Part shown: one piece after another, positions 8,368 to 16,428 of the stretch | Position numbering within the stretch: position 1 is the stretch's first letter | Layout of the letters: every line of letters begins with the position of its first letter | NCBI GenBank assembly: GCA_003565575.1 | Contig: PXBV01000015.1 | Span: 1-20,449, forward strand | Length of the DNA: 20,449 nt | Reading direction: 5' to 3' | Source: Psychroflexus sp. | GTDB lineage: Bacteria; Bacteroidota; Bacteroidia; Flavobacteriales; Flavobacteriaceae | The notes under the pieces: model-generated | What the model was told of the DNA's origin: nothing | The model's database searches: none | What the model saw: the letters and a program-made list of their open reading frames with translations, nothing else | Translations under genes and position numbers: made by a program

Positions 8368-9318
8368 ATGTCCAAATTTGTTGGGATACAAACCCAAATA
8401 CGTAGAAACAACATACGTTCTACACTCATTTTAATGGGGTTTCCCCTGTTAATATTAGCCGCTGTGTATGGCGTGGTGTATTTTCTCACCTTCGATGAGA
8501 TGAGCAATCCACAACCACAGGTAGCTACAGACTTGTTTCTTGGTGCGATCCCTGGCACTTTAATAGTAGTAAGCATTTGGTTCTTGATTGCCTACTTCCT
8601 CAATGCCAAAATGATATCCATGGCCACAGGCTCCAAAACCCTGACCCGTAAAGACAATATGCGGGTGTATAATTTGGTAGAAAACCTCTGCATGAGCGTT
8701 GGTATGAAGATGCCCAAAGTCAAAATTATAGAAAGCAAAGCCCTCAACGCCTTTGCCAGTGGTATAAGAGAAAAAGACTACACCGTAACCCTCACCAGAG
8801 GTCTTATCAATACACTCGATGATAACGAGCTAGAAGGCGTCATTGCACACGAACTGATGCATATTCGCAATAAAGACGTGCGATTATTGGTGGTGAGCAT
8901 CATTTTTGTAGGAATCTTTTCATTTGTAGTGCAAATCGCTTTCCGCAGTTTCCTTTACGGAAGTATGACCAGACGAAATAACAAAGACAACGGTAAGTTT
9001 ATGATTATCATCTTACTCATCGCCGCCATTGCATACTTTATATCACTCCTCTTCAAATTTGCCCTTAGCAGAAAACGGGAATACATGGCAGATTCTGGCG
9101 CTGCCGACATGACAAGAAAGCCCTGGGCGCTGGCCTCTGCCCTCAAAAAAATAGCCCCCAATCACCACGTAGACGATGTAAAAAGTGAAGACGTGCAAGA
9201 GCTCTTTATAGAAAACACACCCAAAGACGGCAAAGTAGGCTTTTTGGGCGGCATGGGAAAGCTCTTTTCCACGCATCCACCCATAGAGAAACGCATCAAA
9301 TTTCTGGAGCAATTTTAA
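8368..9318 (+). CDS. htpX: HtpX-like M48 family integral-membrane zinc protease
   Basis: A 316-residue membrane metalloprotease. Two N-terminal helices (about 18-40 and 58-79) lead into the catalytic domain. The zinc motif HELMH is at 161-165, with the third ligand Glu in KREYMADSGAA (Glu238). Further helices lie at about 172-190 and 212-232, which is the HtpX topology, and THPPIEKRIKFL near 302-313 is the family's C-terminal signature. HtpX-type enzymes degrade damaged or misfolded inner-membrane proteins. The catalytic residues are complete, so activity is expected. It is cotranscribed with lemA just upstream, an arrangement also seen in other phyla. After the stop comes a 210-base intergenic region with a GC-rich structured element. 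I am sure of M48 membership and less sure that it is the orthologue of E. coli HtpX. Confidence 0.92.
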   Translation: MSKFVGIQTQIRRNNIRSTLILMGFPLLILAAVYGVVYFLTFDEMSNPQPQVATDLFLGAIPGTLIVVSIWFLIAYFLNAKMISMATGSKTLTRKDNMRVYNLVENLCMSVGMKMPKVKIIESKALNAFASGIREKDYTVTLTRGLINTLDDNELEGVIAHELMHIRNKDVRLLVVSIIFVGIFSFVVQIAFRSFLYGSMTRRNNKDNGKFMIIILLIAAIAYFISLLFKFALSRKREYMADSGAADMTRKPWALASALKKIAPNHHVDDVKSEDVQELFIENTPKDGKVGFLGGMGKLFSTHPPIEKRIKFLEQF

Positions 9319-9331
9319 GTCAGATGAGTTT

Positions 9332-9475
9332 GGGCGTTCGGGCGGGCTGTTCGCTATAGTTGGTGCGCATTGCCTTGTGTTTTTTATGCCGTCCCCATAG
9401 CTCCCAAGGTCGCTTGGGTACCGCAAAAAACACAAAGCCACTGCATCCCCAAGCTGCCGCTACCATCCCTAACGC
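9332..9475. repeat. GC-rich structured intergenic element (REP/MITE-like)
   Basis: This stretch is visibly GC-rich against an AT-rich chromosome. It begins GGGCGTTCGGGCGGGCT and ends CCATCCCTAACGC, so its ends carry the inverted pair GCGTT / AACGC. Inside, TTGTGTTTTTT (9375-9385) is perfectly inverted as AAAAAACACAA (9425-9435). Within that loop CCCAAG-GTCG-CTTGGG (9403-9418) makes a perfect 6-base stem with a 4-base loop. It contains no convincing coding sequence. From memory, GC-rich elements with similar GGGCGTT...CCCTAACGC ends recur in flavobacterial intergenic regions; only one copy is in this window, so the repeat status is inference. It lies between convergent genes, the usual place for such elements. 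Confidence 0.55.
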
Positions 9476-9484
9476 AGTCACTAC

Positions 9485-9527
9485 TTCAGTTCAATATCTA
9501 AGATGAATATTGAAACTCTAAGCTGAA
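9485..9527. terminator. Hairpin between convergent genes, possible bidirectional terminator
   Basis: TTCAATAT (9490-9497) is inverted as ATATTGAA (9507-9514) with a 9-base loop, and an outer pair TTCAG (9485-9489) / CTGAA (9523-9527) extends it. It ends just before the stop of the TPM gene on the minus strand and follows htpX on the plus strand. It has no long T-tract, so termination is only suggested by shape and position. Confidence 0.4.
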
Positions 9528-9528
9528 A

Positions 9529-10326
9529 TTACCAACTCCCGCCGGCGCCACCACCGCCAAAGCTTCCGCCACCAAAACCGCCTCCAAAGCCACCACTGCC
9601 AAAGCCACCAGAAGAACCTCTTCCAAAGCCTCCGCCCATTTGTCGTCCCATGCTACTTAGGATGAGGAAGTCAAGCATATTAAGATTTCGCCTGTTATGA
9701 TGGTTAGAACCACCACCTTTGTTTTTTCTACTCATTAGAATAAAAATCACTATAAAAATCAAGATAGGGAAAAGCGCAAACGGCCAAGTGCTTTCTTCTT
9801 CTTTACCTTGTATTTCGGAAGGATCAAAGCGTCCAGCAAGGATTTCAAAGATAACAGTAGTACCTTGGTTTATACCCTCGTAATAATTACCAAGTCTAAA
9901 TTCTGGTAGAATAAAATTTTCAATTATGGTTTTGGTAGTAGCATCGGTTAGATATTGTTCCAAACCATAGCCAGTGGTTATCCATATTTTAGAATCTGTT
10001 TTCGCAATTAAAATGAGTAAGCCATTGTCCTTTCCTTTTTGCCCAATACCCCATTCTTGAGCCCATTCTGCTGCGTAGGTGCCTATATACTCACCGTTTA
10101 AAGAGTTAATGCTAGCAACCACTATTTGAGTAGATGTGGAATCCGCATAAGTTTCAAGCTTTTTTCTGAGTTGTAATTCTTCATTTTCCTTAAAAATGTC
10201 TGCACCATCGTAAACAGCTTGCTGTTTTGAAGGCTTTTTAGGAATGTTTAATTGAGAATAACTTTCTGTAATGGTAAAAAATAGGCAAAGAATTAGCAGC
10301 CTAGAAATTTGATGGATTAACTTCAT
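9529..10326 (-). CDS. TPM-domain membrane protein with Gly-rich C-terminal tail
   Basis: A 265-residue protein. Signal peptide 1-25 (ends SYS-Q) is followed by a TPM domain (about 36-165) with the hallmark segments VYDGADIF, TQIVVASINSLNG, GIGQKGKDNGLLILIAKTDSKIWITTGYGLEQYLTD and the acidic FDPSEIQ end. A transmembrane helix lies at about 183-199, then a basic stretch, then a very Gly/Ser/Phe-rich tail (230-265) ending AGGSW. The TPM domain therefore faces the periplasm and the tail the cytosol. TPM proteins (YgcG-like; the plant homologue TLP18.3 is a photosystem-II repair factor) are linked to membrane-protein turnover, but the bacterial function is not settled. The start overlaps the stop of the preceding TPM gene as ATGA (10326-10323), showing tight coupling. 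It is the last gene of the M23-merR-lemA-TPM-TPM operon. Confidence 0.93.
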   Translation of the reverse strand: MKLIHQISRLLILCLFFTITESYSQLNIPKKPSKQQAVYDGADIFKENEELQLRKKLETYADSTSTQIVVASINSLNGEYIGTYAAEWAQEWGIGQKGKDNGLLILIAKTDSKIWITTGYGLEQYLTDATTKTIIENFILPEFRLGNYYEGINQGTTVIFEILAGRFDPSEIQGKEEESTWPFALFPILIFIVIFILMSRKNKGGGSNHHNRRNLNMLDFLILSSMGRQMGGGFGRGSSGGFGSGGFGGGFGGGSFGGGGAGGSW

Positions 10327-10763
10327 GATTTACCTTTTGAGATTTCGTTGTCCAGCTCATCTATATCATCAGATTGATACGGGAAGTGCGTCTTGAGTTG
10401 ATTTCCCGCTTCTAAGATGCCGTCTATTAGGCCTTGCTTGTAATTTTCTTTTTTAAATTGATTTATGATTTTATCTTTTGTACTTCCCCAGAATCCTTTT
10501 GGGACTACATCGTTGATACCTTTATCTCCTATAATCACTAATTGATGGTCATCTATGGAAACATAAATCAAAACTCCATTAGAGAGTTTAGTTTTATGCA
10601 TTTCTAGTTGCTCAAAAACCTCTAGCGCATGATTAAACCTGTCTCCTTCACACGTATGCTCAATGTGTACTCGTATTTCTCCAGAGGTATTTAGTTCAGC
10701 TTGCTTAATAGCTTCCACAACTTCTTTTTCTTCTTCTGGACTAATAAAATCTGATACTTTCAT
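10323..10763 (-). CDS. Small TPM-domain protein without signal peptide
   Basis: A 146-residue TPM-domain protein. Recognisable parts are EEEKEVVEAIKQAELNTSGEIRVHIEHTC at the N-terminus, the strand NGVLIYVSIDDHQLVIIGDKGIN, and the C-terminal YKQGLIDGILEAGNQLKTHFP. Unlike its neighbour it has no signal peptide, no transmembrane helix and no Gly-rich tail, so it is probably cytosolic or associated with the inner face of the membrane. It sits 60 bases after the LemA gene and overlaps the next TPM gene by 4 bases, suggesting that the two TPM proteins are made together. The pairing of a membrane-anchored and a soluble TPM protein behind LemA is common in flavobacteria as I recall it. Function unknown. 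Confidence 0.9.
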   Translation of the reverse strand: MKVSDFISPEEEKEVVEAIKQAELNTSGEIRVHIEHTCEGDRFNHALEVFEQLEMHKTKLSNGVLIYVSIDDHQLVIIGDKGINDVVPKGFWGSTKDKIINQFKKENYKQGLIDGILEAGNQLKTHFPYQSDDIDELDNEISKGKS

Positions 10764-10823
10764 CTTTTAATTTTTATTAAAAACAAGGTGTTTATGCCAA
10801 GGGAGTAATGATTATCTGTTAGA

Positions 10824-11423
10824 TTAATTAAAATCAAATTCTACTTCTACAGCATTCTCAGACCCTTCATTGGCAGTATAGCGTGTCATTTCTTCAAAAC
10901 CAAACCAGCCAGCAAATATTGAGTTGGGAAAGACTTTAATGTGCGTATTGTATTGGCCAACTGTTGAGTTATATCTATTTCGTTCTACATTAATTCGGTT
11001 TTCAGTGCCCTCAAGCTGAGTCTGTAAATTCATAAAATTTTGATTCGATTTTAAATCCGGGTAACGTTCTACGCTCACCAAAAGGCGAGACAACGCAGAA
11101 TTTAAGCCTCCCTGTGCTTGCTCATATTGTTTGATATTAGCTTCTGTAAGGTTGTCTGCATTTATATTAACAGAAGTCGCTTTTGCTCTCGCTTCTATTA
11201 CTTCAGTAAGTGTGTTTCTTTCAAAGTCTGCAGCACCTTGTACTGTTTTTACAAGATTACCTATCAAGTCATTTCTACGCTGGTATGCGCTTTCTACATT
11301 ACTCCATGCTGTTTTGGCATCTTCTTGTAAGGTAACAGCAGAGTTATTGAAACCTTTGGTCCAGCTGTAAAAACCAAAACCTACTACAAGAATTACAATT
11401 AAAGGTATAAGCCACTTTTTCAT
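10824..11423 (-). CDS. lemA: LemA family membrane protein (paralogue 2)
   Basis: A 199-residue LemA protein. A single N-terminal helix (about 4-20, IPLIVILVVGFGFYSW) precedes the LemA core. The diagnostic segments are VTLQEDAKTAWSNVESAYQRRNDLIGNLVKTVQGAADFERNTL, SALSRLLVSVERYPDLKSNQNFMNLQTQLEGTENRI and YNTHIKVFPNSIFAGWFGF. It ends with an acidic tail (ENAVEVEFDFN). Its partners are the two TPM genes downstream (60-base gap) and a MerR-type regulator 10 bases upstream. It differs clearly from the LemA at 7800-8357, which pairs with an M48 protease, so this is an old paralogue rather than a recent tandem copy. LemA biochemistry is unresolved; position suggests a role in membrane-protein quality control together with the TPM proteins. 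Confidence 0.95.
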   Translation of the reverse strand: MKKWLIPLIVILVVGFGFYSWTKGFNNSAVTLQEDAKTAWSNVESAYQRRNDLIGNLVKTVQGAADFERNTLTEVIEARAKATSVNINADNLTEANIKQYEQAQGGLNSALSRLLVSVERYPDLKSNQNFMNLQTQLEGTENRINVERNRYNSTVGQYNTHIKVFPNSIFAGWFGFEEMTRYTANEGSENAVEVEFDFN

Positions 11424-11433
11424 GATTAATTTA

Positions 11434-11763
11434 TTAAAGTTGATTTTTAATAGAGATGAGTTCAGATTTGATGTTTTTAAGTTTTCTGATTAATTCAAAC
11501 TTGGTGAGTGCTTCTTTTTTATCTTCTCTTAAGTGTGTTTTGGCACCTTCAAGAGTAAACCCACGTTCTTTTACGAGATGGTAGATTAAATCTATTGTTT
11601 TTAAATCTTCTTTTGTAAACTTCCGGTTGCCTTTAGCATTCTTCTTAGGCTTTATTTCATCAAACTCTTTCTCCCAAAACCTGATGAGTGAGGAGTTGAC
11701 TTCAAAAGCTTCAGATACTTCTCCTATGGAATAATAAAGTTTGTCTTTTAGCTTGTGTTTCAT
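11434..11763 (-). CDS. MerR-type DNA-binding regulator, short
   Basis: A 109-residue protein made of a MerR winged helix-turn-helix (KLYYSIGEVSEAFEVNSSLIRFWEKEFDEIKP, wing with GNRKFTKEDLKTIDLIYHLV, then GFTLEGAKTHL) and a short coiled coil (about 88-108). It lacks a long effector-binding domain and has no Cys ligands, so it is not a metal-responsive MerR in the narrow sense. It could recognise DNA as a dimer through the coiled coil. It starts at TGATG, where the stop of the M23 peptidase gene shares one base with its ATG (11763), so translation is coupled. A role in controlling this operon is a reasonable guess from position only; I see no MerR-type operator with an over-long spacer in the promoter of the M23 gene. 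Confidence 0.88.
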   Translation of the reverse strand: MKHKLKDKLYYSIGEVSEAFEVNSSLIRFWEKEFDEIKPKKNAKGNRKFTKEDLKTIDLIYHLVKERGFTLEGAKTHLREDKKEALTKFELIRKLKNIKSELISIKNQL

Positions 11764-12737
11764 CAGTCAAGCGATTGATTTTCTAGTGCAGATTGATTCA
11801 ACATAATGTCGTATTCTTCTGCAGTCAAATCACCATGATAAAAATTGATAGGATTTACAACTTCACCGTTTTTATGGACTTCATAATGTAAGTGTGGAGC
11901 GGTGGACAAACCAGAGTTGCCTACAAAACCTATAACTTCTCCACGTTTTACTTTTTGTCCAGGCTTTACATTAAAATCACTTAAATGCGCATAGTAAGTT
12001 TCGTAACCAAAGCCATGATCTAAGATGATGAGGTTACCAAATCCACTGCTACGTTGAGCTTTTACTACAGTAGCATTTCCTGTTGCAAAAACTTCCGTAT
12101 TCAAAGGGGCGGAAAAGTCCATACCATTGTGCATTTTTCTATACTTGTAGAAGGGGTGCATTCTCATTCCAAAACCAGAAGCCATTCGTTTCAAATCATC
12201 GTTTTTAACTGGCTGTATAGCTGGAATAGAAGCAAGTAGAGCTTCTTTATTTTTGGCTAAATTGGCAATTTCATCTAAAGATTTGGACTGTATAATAAGC
12301 CGTTTTGATAGTTGGTCTAGATTTTTAGCGGTTTTGGTAATAATTTCAGAATTTTGAAAACCTTCTAGATCTTTATACCGGTTAACGCCGCCAAAACCTG
12401 ATTTGCGTTGCTCTTCAGGAATTGGATTGGCTTCAAAATAAAGCCTATAAATGGTATTGTCTCTTTCCTCAACATTTTCAAGAACACCAACAACATCTTC
12501 CATGCGTTTATTTAATAATTCAAATTGAAATTGCATATTTTCGAGTTCTCTCTTGTAAGCTTTTTCTTTTGGTGTTTCTACATTAGGTATGTTTAGATAA
12601 AGCAAGGCTAATACAAAACTCATGGTAATAACACCTAGTACAAACAAAGTGACCAGTGCAAAGTTTTTACCTTTTTTGGGTTCAATTTTGCGGTAGGAAA
12701 GGGTTTCACTATCGTAGTAATATTTAACCTTACTCAT
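11763..12737 (-). CDS. M23 (LytM) family peptidoglycan metallo-endopeptidase, membrane anchored
   Basis: A 324-residue protein. A cytosolic N-terminus (1-26), one transmembrane helix (about 27-48) and a periplasmic coiled coil (about 55-95) lead to a C-terminal M23 domain (about 185-300). Zinc ligands are His203 and Asp207 in HNGMDF and His284 in HLHYE, and the catalytic His251 (YYAHLS) and His282 are also present, so an active D,D-type endopeptidase acting on peptide cross-links is expected. The family also includes cell-shape and division regulators with this helix-coiled-coil-LytM layout. It is the first gene of the operon leading through merR, lemA and two TPM genes, and is divergent from alaS, an order I recognise from other Flavobacteriaceae. 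The start is supported by a well-formed promoter about 60 bases upstream. Confidence 0.95.
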   Translation of the reverse strand: MSKVKYYYDSETLSYRKIEPKKGKNFALVTLFVLGVITMSFVLALLYLNIPNVETPKEKAYKRELENMQFQFELLNKRMEDVVGVLENVEERDNTIYRLYFEANPIPEEQRKSGFGGVNRYKDLEGFQNSEIITKTAKNLDQLSKRLIIQSKSLDEIANLAKNKEALLASIPAIQPVKNDDLKRMASGFGMRMHPFYKYRKMHNGMDFSAPLNTEVFATGNATVVKAQRSSGFGNLIILDHGFGYETYYAHLSDFNVKPGQKVKRGEVIGFVGNSGLSTAPHLHYEVHKNGEVVNPINFYHGDLTAEEYDIMLNQSALENQSLD

Positions 12738-12752
12738 TCTTTAATTTTATAG

Positions 12753-12760
12753 TATTTTTG
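12753..12760 (+). promoter_or_regulatory. Possible -7 element for alaS
   Basis: TATTTTTG followed by CG matches TAnnTTTG on the plus strand, about 85 bases ahead of the alaS ATG at 12846. No clear -33 TTTG is visible upstream, so this is weaker than the opposing promoter. The two promoters are arranged so that the alaS and M23 transcripts would overlap at their 5' ends. Confidence 0.4.
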
Positions 12761-12795
12761 CGATATTAATTTGCAAATCAACTAAAGCTAATTTA

Positions 12796-12826
12796 CAAAT
12801 ATAATTTAAAATTTAAACATCAAAAA
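12796..12826 (-). promoter_or_regulatory. Bacteroidota promoter for the M23-merR-lemA-TPM operon
   Basis: On the minus strand TTTTTG (12826-12821) is followed after a 17-base spacer by TATATTTG (12803-12796). Both elements and the spacing match the Bacteroidota -33/-7 consensus. This is the best promoter match in the window. The transcript would start near 12789, about 50 bases ahead of the M23 ATG. Confidence 0.7.
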
Positions 12827-12845
12827 ATAAATCAGTACTGACTTT

Positions 12846-15461
12846 ATGAGCTCCAAACTACTCCGTAGACAATTTTTAGAATTTTTTGAAAGCAAATCTC
12901 ACGCCAAAGTTAACTCGGCACCTATAGTTCTTAAGGATGATCCCAGCTTGATGTTTACAAATGCTGGAATGAATCAATTTAAACCTTATTTTCTAGGTAA
13001 TGCTGAACCTAAATCCACCCGAGTCACCAATTCTCAAAAGTGTTTGAGAGTAAGTGGCAAACATAATGATTTAGAAGAAGTTGGGAAGGATACATACCAT
13101 CATACCATGTTTGAGATGTTGGGCAATTGGAGTTTTGGAGACTACTTTAAAAAAGAAGCAATTGAATGGGCTTGGGAGTTTTTAACTGAGGTTTTGAAGA
13201 TCAATAAAGAAAATCTTTACGTAACTATTTTTGAAGGTGACCAAGCCGATGGGCTAGAAAAGGATATAGAAGCTTATGATTTCTGGAGAGCTTTGGTAGA
13301 TGAAAATAAGATTCTACTTGGTAATAAAAAAGACAACTTTTGGGAGATGGGAGACCAAGGGCCATGTGGACCAGCTTCAGAAATCCACGTAGATTTAAGA
13401 ACTGAAGCCGAAAAATTAAAAACACCCGGAAAAGACTTAGTCAACCAAGACCATCCACAGGTGGTGGAGATTTGGAATTTAGTTTTTATTCAATATAACA
13501 GAAAGGCAGATGCTAGCTTAGAGGTTTTGCCATCTAAGCATATAGATACAGGTATGGGGTTTGAGCGTTTGTGTATGGTGATGCAGGGCAAAACTTCAAA
13601 TTATGATACAGATGTATTCACACCGCTTATTTCAGAAATTGAAACTATTACTGGGTTGTCTTATGGTAAAGATAAATCCATTGACATAGCCATTCGCGTT
13701 ATAGCAGACCATGTGAGAGCTGTGGCTTTTGCCATTGCAGACGGACAGCTGCCAAGCAACACTGGCGCAGGATACGTTATACGTAGAATTTTAAGAAGAG
13801 CCATTCGCTATGGATTTACGTTTCTAAAGGTTAAAGAAGCATTTATTTTTAAATTAGTAAAAGTGCTTGGATTCCAAATGGGGGAAGCTTTTCCTGAAAT
13901 TTTGAAGCAAAAAACACTCTGCGAAAATGTGATTAAGGAAGAAGAAAATTCTTTTTTACGTACGTTGGATCAAGGTCTTGGTTTACTAGATCAAATGATC
14001 CAAGTGAATGCTACCAAAGAATTATCTGGAGAAAAAGCCTTTGAACTTTATGATACCTATGGATTTCCTGTGGATTTAACTTCTTTAATCTTAGAAGAAA
14101 ATGGAATGACCTTAAATGAAGCGGCTTTTCAAAAATCCTTACAAGCGCAGAAAGACCGCTCCAAGAAGGCTGCAGCATCCAAAACTGAAGACTGGCAAGT
14201 GCTAAATGAGAGTAGCAATGCAGAGTTTGTAGGGTATGACACCTTAGAGAAGGAAGTAAAACTTCTTAAATACAGAAAAATTACAAGCAAAAAAGATGGT
14301 GAGCTGTTCCAGTTGGTTTTTGACCAAACTCCATTCTATCCTGAGGGAGGAGGACAAGTAGGGGATAAGGGCTATTTAGAAAGTGAAAATGGAGATGTCA
14401 CTTATGTTTTGGATACCAAAAAAGAAAGTAATCTAATTGTTCATTTTACAAAGCAATTGCCAGAACACTTAGAGGGAACTTTGAGGGCTGTAGTAGACGA
14501 GAAGCATCGAGAATTGACAGCAGCAAACCACACCGCTACCCACTTACTTCATCAAGCCTTAAGACTCGTATTAGGTGCTCATGTAGAGCAGAAAGGATCG
14601 TTGGTTAATTCTAAACACTTGAGGTTTGATTTTTCCCATTTTTCAAAACTTACTGAGGATGAGCTGAAGTCGGTACAAGCTTTTGTAAATGCTAGAATTC
14701 AGGAACAATTACCACTAATAGAAAATAGAGCCGTTCCGTTTCAACAAGCAATGGATTCTGGTGCTATAGGTCTGTTTGGTGAGAAATATGGAGAGGAAGT
14801 TAGGACCATTAAGTTTGGAAAATCTATAGAGTTGTGTGGCGGAACTCATGTAGGAAACACGTCAAATCTCTGGCATTTTATCATTACTCAAGAAACTTCT
14901 GTAGCATCAGGAATACGAAGGATTGAAGCTATCACAAGTCAGTCTGCTAAAGCTTACCTAACGGAAAAAGCTAAAGCTTTTGATGAGTTAACTGCACTGC
15001 TCAACACTAAAAATCAGCCTTTAAAAGCGTTGCAAAATATTATTGATGAAAACCTTCAACTTAAAAAGGAAATGGAGTCTTTAAAGAAAGAGCAAGCTAA
15101 GAGTTTGAAGTCAGATTTGAAATCCGAATTGCAAGAAAAAAATGGTATTCAATTTTTGGCTAAACAAATTAATCTTGACGCAGCAGGAATGAAAGATCTA
15201 GCGTTTCAGCTTGGAAGTGAAGTATCTAATTTAGTTTTAATCTTAGGAGCTGAGGTGAATCAAAAAGCTTTATTGGCTTGTTATATTGATAAAAACCTAG
15301 TTAAAGACAAGCAATTGAATGCAGCGCAACTTGTAAAAGAAATAGGTAAGCACATTCAAGGTGGAGGTGGCGGGCAAGCCTTCTATGCTTCAGCTGGAGG
15401 AAAAAATCCAGCAGGTATACCTAAAGCATTGGCAGAGGCAAAATCGATTTTAATGGAATAG
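12846..15461 (+). CDS. alaS: Alanyl-tRNA synthetase
   Basis: Charges tRNA-Ala and clears mischarged Ser/Gly. The 871 residues are normal for the enzyme. The class II catalytic core opens with FLEFFESKSHAKVNSAPIV and LMFTNAGMNQFKPYFLG, and continues with the MFEMLGNWSFGDYFKKEAI block. The editing domain holds the zinc site HTATH (His562, His566) and CGGTH (Cys664, His668). The C-Ala domain ends in IQGGGGGQAFYASAGGKNPAGIPKALAEAKSIL. The ATG start gives the standard N-terminus. It is first in a run with a GSCFA gene (7-base gap) and a TetR gene, so these are likely cotranscribed. Confidence 0.98.
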   Translation: MSSKLLRRQFLEFFESKSHAKVNSAPIVLKDDPSLMFTNAGMNQFKPYFLGNAEPKSTRVTNSQKCLRVSGKHNDLEEVGKDTYHHTMFEMLGNWSFGDYFKKEAIEWAWEFLTEVLKINKENLYVTIFEGDQADGLEKDIEAYDFWRALVDENKILLGNKKDNFWEMGDQGPCGPASEIHVDLRTEAEKLKTPGKDLVNQDHPQVVEIWNLVFIQYNRKADASLEVLPSKHIDTGMGFERLCMVMQGKTSNYDTDVFTPLISEIETITGLSYGKDKSIDIAIRVIADHVRAVAFAIADGQLPSNTGAGYVIRRILRRAIRYGFTFLKVKEAFIFKLVKVLGFQMGEAFPEILKQKTLCENVIKEEENSFLRTLDQGLGLLDQMIQVNATKELSGEKAFELYDTYGFPVDLTSLILEENGMTLNEAAFQKSLQAQKDRSKKAAASKTEDWQVLNESSNAEFVGYDTLEKEVKLLKYRKITSKKDGELFQLVFDQTPFYPEGGGQVGDKGYLESENGDVTYVLDTKKESNLIVHFTKQLPEHLEGTLRAVVDEKHRELTAANHTATHLLHQALRLVLGAHVEQKGSLVNSKHLRFDFSHFSKLTEDELKSVQAFVNARIQEQLPLIENRAVPFQQAMDSGAIGLFGEKYGEEVRTIKFGKSIELCGGTHVGNTSNLWHFIITQETSVASGIRRIEAITSQSAKAYLTEKAKAFDELTALLNTKNQPLKALQNIIDENLQLKKEMESLKKEQAKSLKSDLKSELQEKNGIQFLAKQINLDAAGMKDLAFQLGSEVSNLVLILGAEVNQKALLACYIDKNLVKDKQLNAAQLVKEIGKHIQGGGGGQAFYASAGGKNPAGIPKALAEAKSILME

Positions 15462-15468
15462 TTGCTTT

Positions 15469-16428
15469 ATGAAACTATTTACTGATGTACCTGTATCAAA
15501 ATCTAATCACCCTATAGATTATAGCTCAAATATTTTGTGTTTGGGTTCGTGTTTTGCGGAGCACATGAGTGACAAACTAGACTTTTATAAATTTCAAGTG
15601 GTATCCAATCCCTTCGGAATTTTATTTCACCCTAAAGCTATTTTAAATGTAATTGAAAAAGCTGCTAGCGATGAGCCTTTTGTTGAAAATGATGTTTTTT
15701 TTCATAATGATAGATGGCAATCCTTCTTTGCTCACTCTAGATTGAATAGGGATTCTTCTGCTGAAGTTTTGGTCGAACTAAATTCAGCTAAACATCAGCT
15801 CAAAGATTCTATAATAAATGCAACACATATAAGTATTACTCTAGGAACTTCTTTTGTTTATGTAAACAAATCTTCTACTTTAGAAGTTGCTAATTGTCAT
15901 AAATTACCACAAAACCAATTCGATAAAAATTTAAGCTCAGTTGGAGAAATCGAAAAAATTTTAAATCAGCTTTTTGCAACCATAAGTCTTTTGAATTCCA
16001 ATGTGAATTTGGTGTTTACTATATCCCCTGTTAGGCATCTTAAAGATGGGTTTGTTGAAAATCAAAGGAGTAAGTCGCATTTACTAGCTGCTTTACACCA
16101 ATTTTTGGAGCAACATCCACAGGTTTGTTCTTACTTTCCTTCATACGAGCTAATGATGGATGAACTCAGGGACTACAGGTATTATACGCGAGATTTATTG
16201 CATCCCAATGAACTGGCTATAGATTTAATCTGGGATAGGTTCAAAATTTGTTATATATTAGAGGATGTTTATGATGATATGCATAAAGTTGAAAAGCTTC
16301 AAAAAAGCTTGATGCACAGACCTTCCACATCCAGAGGGGAGAGCTATATGAAGCTTAAAAAACATCAATTAAAATTAAAAAAAGAACTAGAAAGCAAGTA
16401 TGAGTTTATGAGCTTTAAAGAACTATGA
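15469..16428 (+). CDS. GSCFA-domain protein, putative SGNH-like hydrolase
   Basis: A 319-residue protein with the family-defining LGSCFAEHMSDKL motif (Gly26-Ser27-Cys28-Phe29-Ala30) and a second conserved block, VVSNPFGILFHPKAIL. GSCFA proteins belong to the SGNH-hydrolase superfamily. Ser27 would be the nucleophile, and a C-terminal DxxH (Asp242, His245 in RDLLHPNELAIDLIWDRF) completes a plausible catalytic set. The physiological substrate is not known to me. It has no signal peptide, so it should act in the cytosol. It begins 7 bases after the alaS stop and its own stop overlaps the TetR ATG as ATGA (16425-16428), indicating translational coupling. The C-terminal 50 residues are a Lys-rich helical tail. 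Confidence 0.92.
   Translation: MKLFTDVPVSKSNHPIDYSSNILCLGSCFAEHMSDKLDFYKFQVVSNPFGILFHPKAILNVIEKAASDEPFVENDVFFHNDRWQSFFAHSRLNRDSSAEVLVELNSAKHQLKDSIINATHISITLGTSFVYVNKSSTLEVANCHKLPQNQFDKNLSSVGEIEKILNQLFATISLLNSNVNLVFTISPVRHLKDGFVENQRSKSHLLAALHQFLEQHPQVCSYFPSYELMMDELRDYRYYTRDLLHPNELAIDLIWDRFKICYILEDVYDDMHKVEKLQKSLMHRPSTSRGESYMKLKKHQLKLKKELESKYEFMSFKEL

Noticed and set aside
9043..9441. Minus-strand open frame across the htpX 3' end and the GC-rich element
   Set aside because: It is antisense to well-conserved protease codons and has a low-complexity, implausible translation; the frame stays open mainly because the element is GC-rich.
9529..9640. Gly-rich repeats coding the tail of the TPM protein, considered as a tandem DNA repeat
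   Set aside because: The DNA copies are irregular and the Gly-rich tail is usual for membrane TPM proteins, so it is a protein feature and not a separate repeat array.
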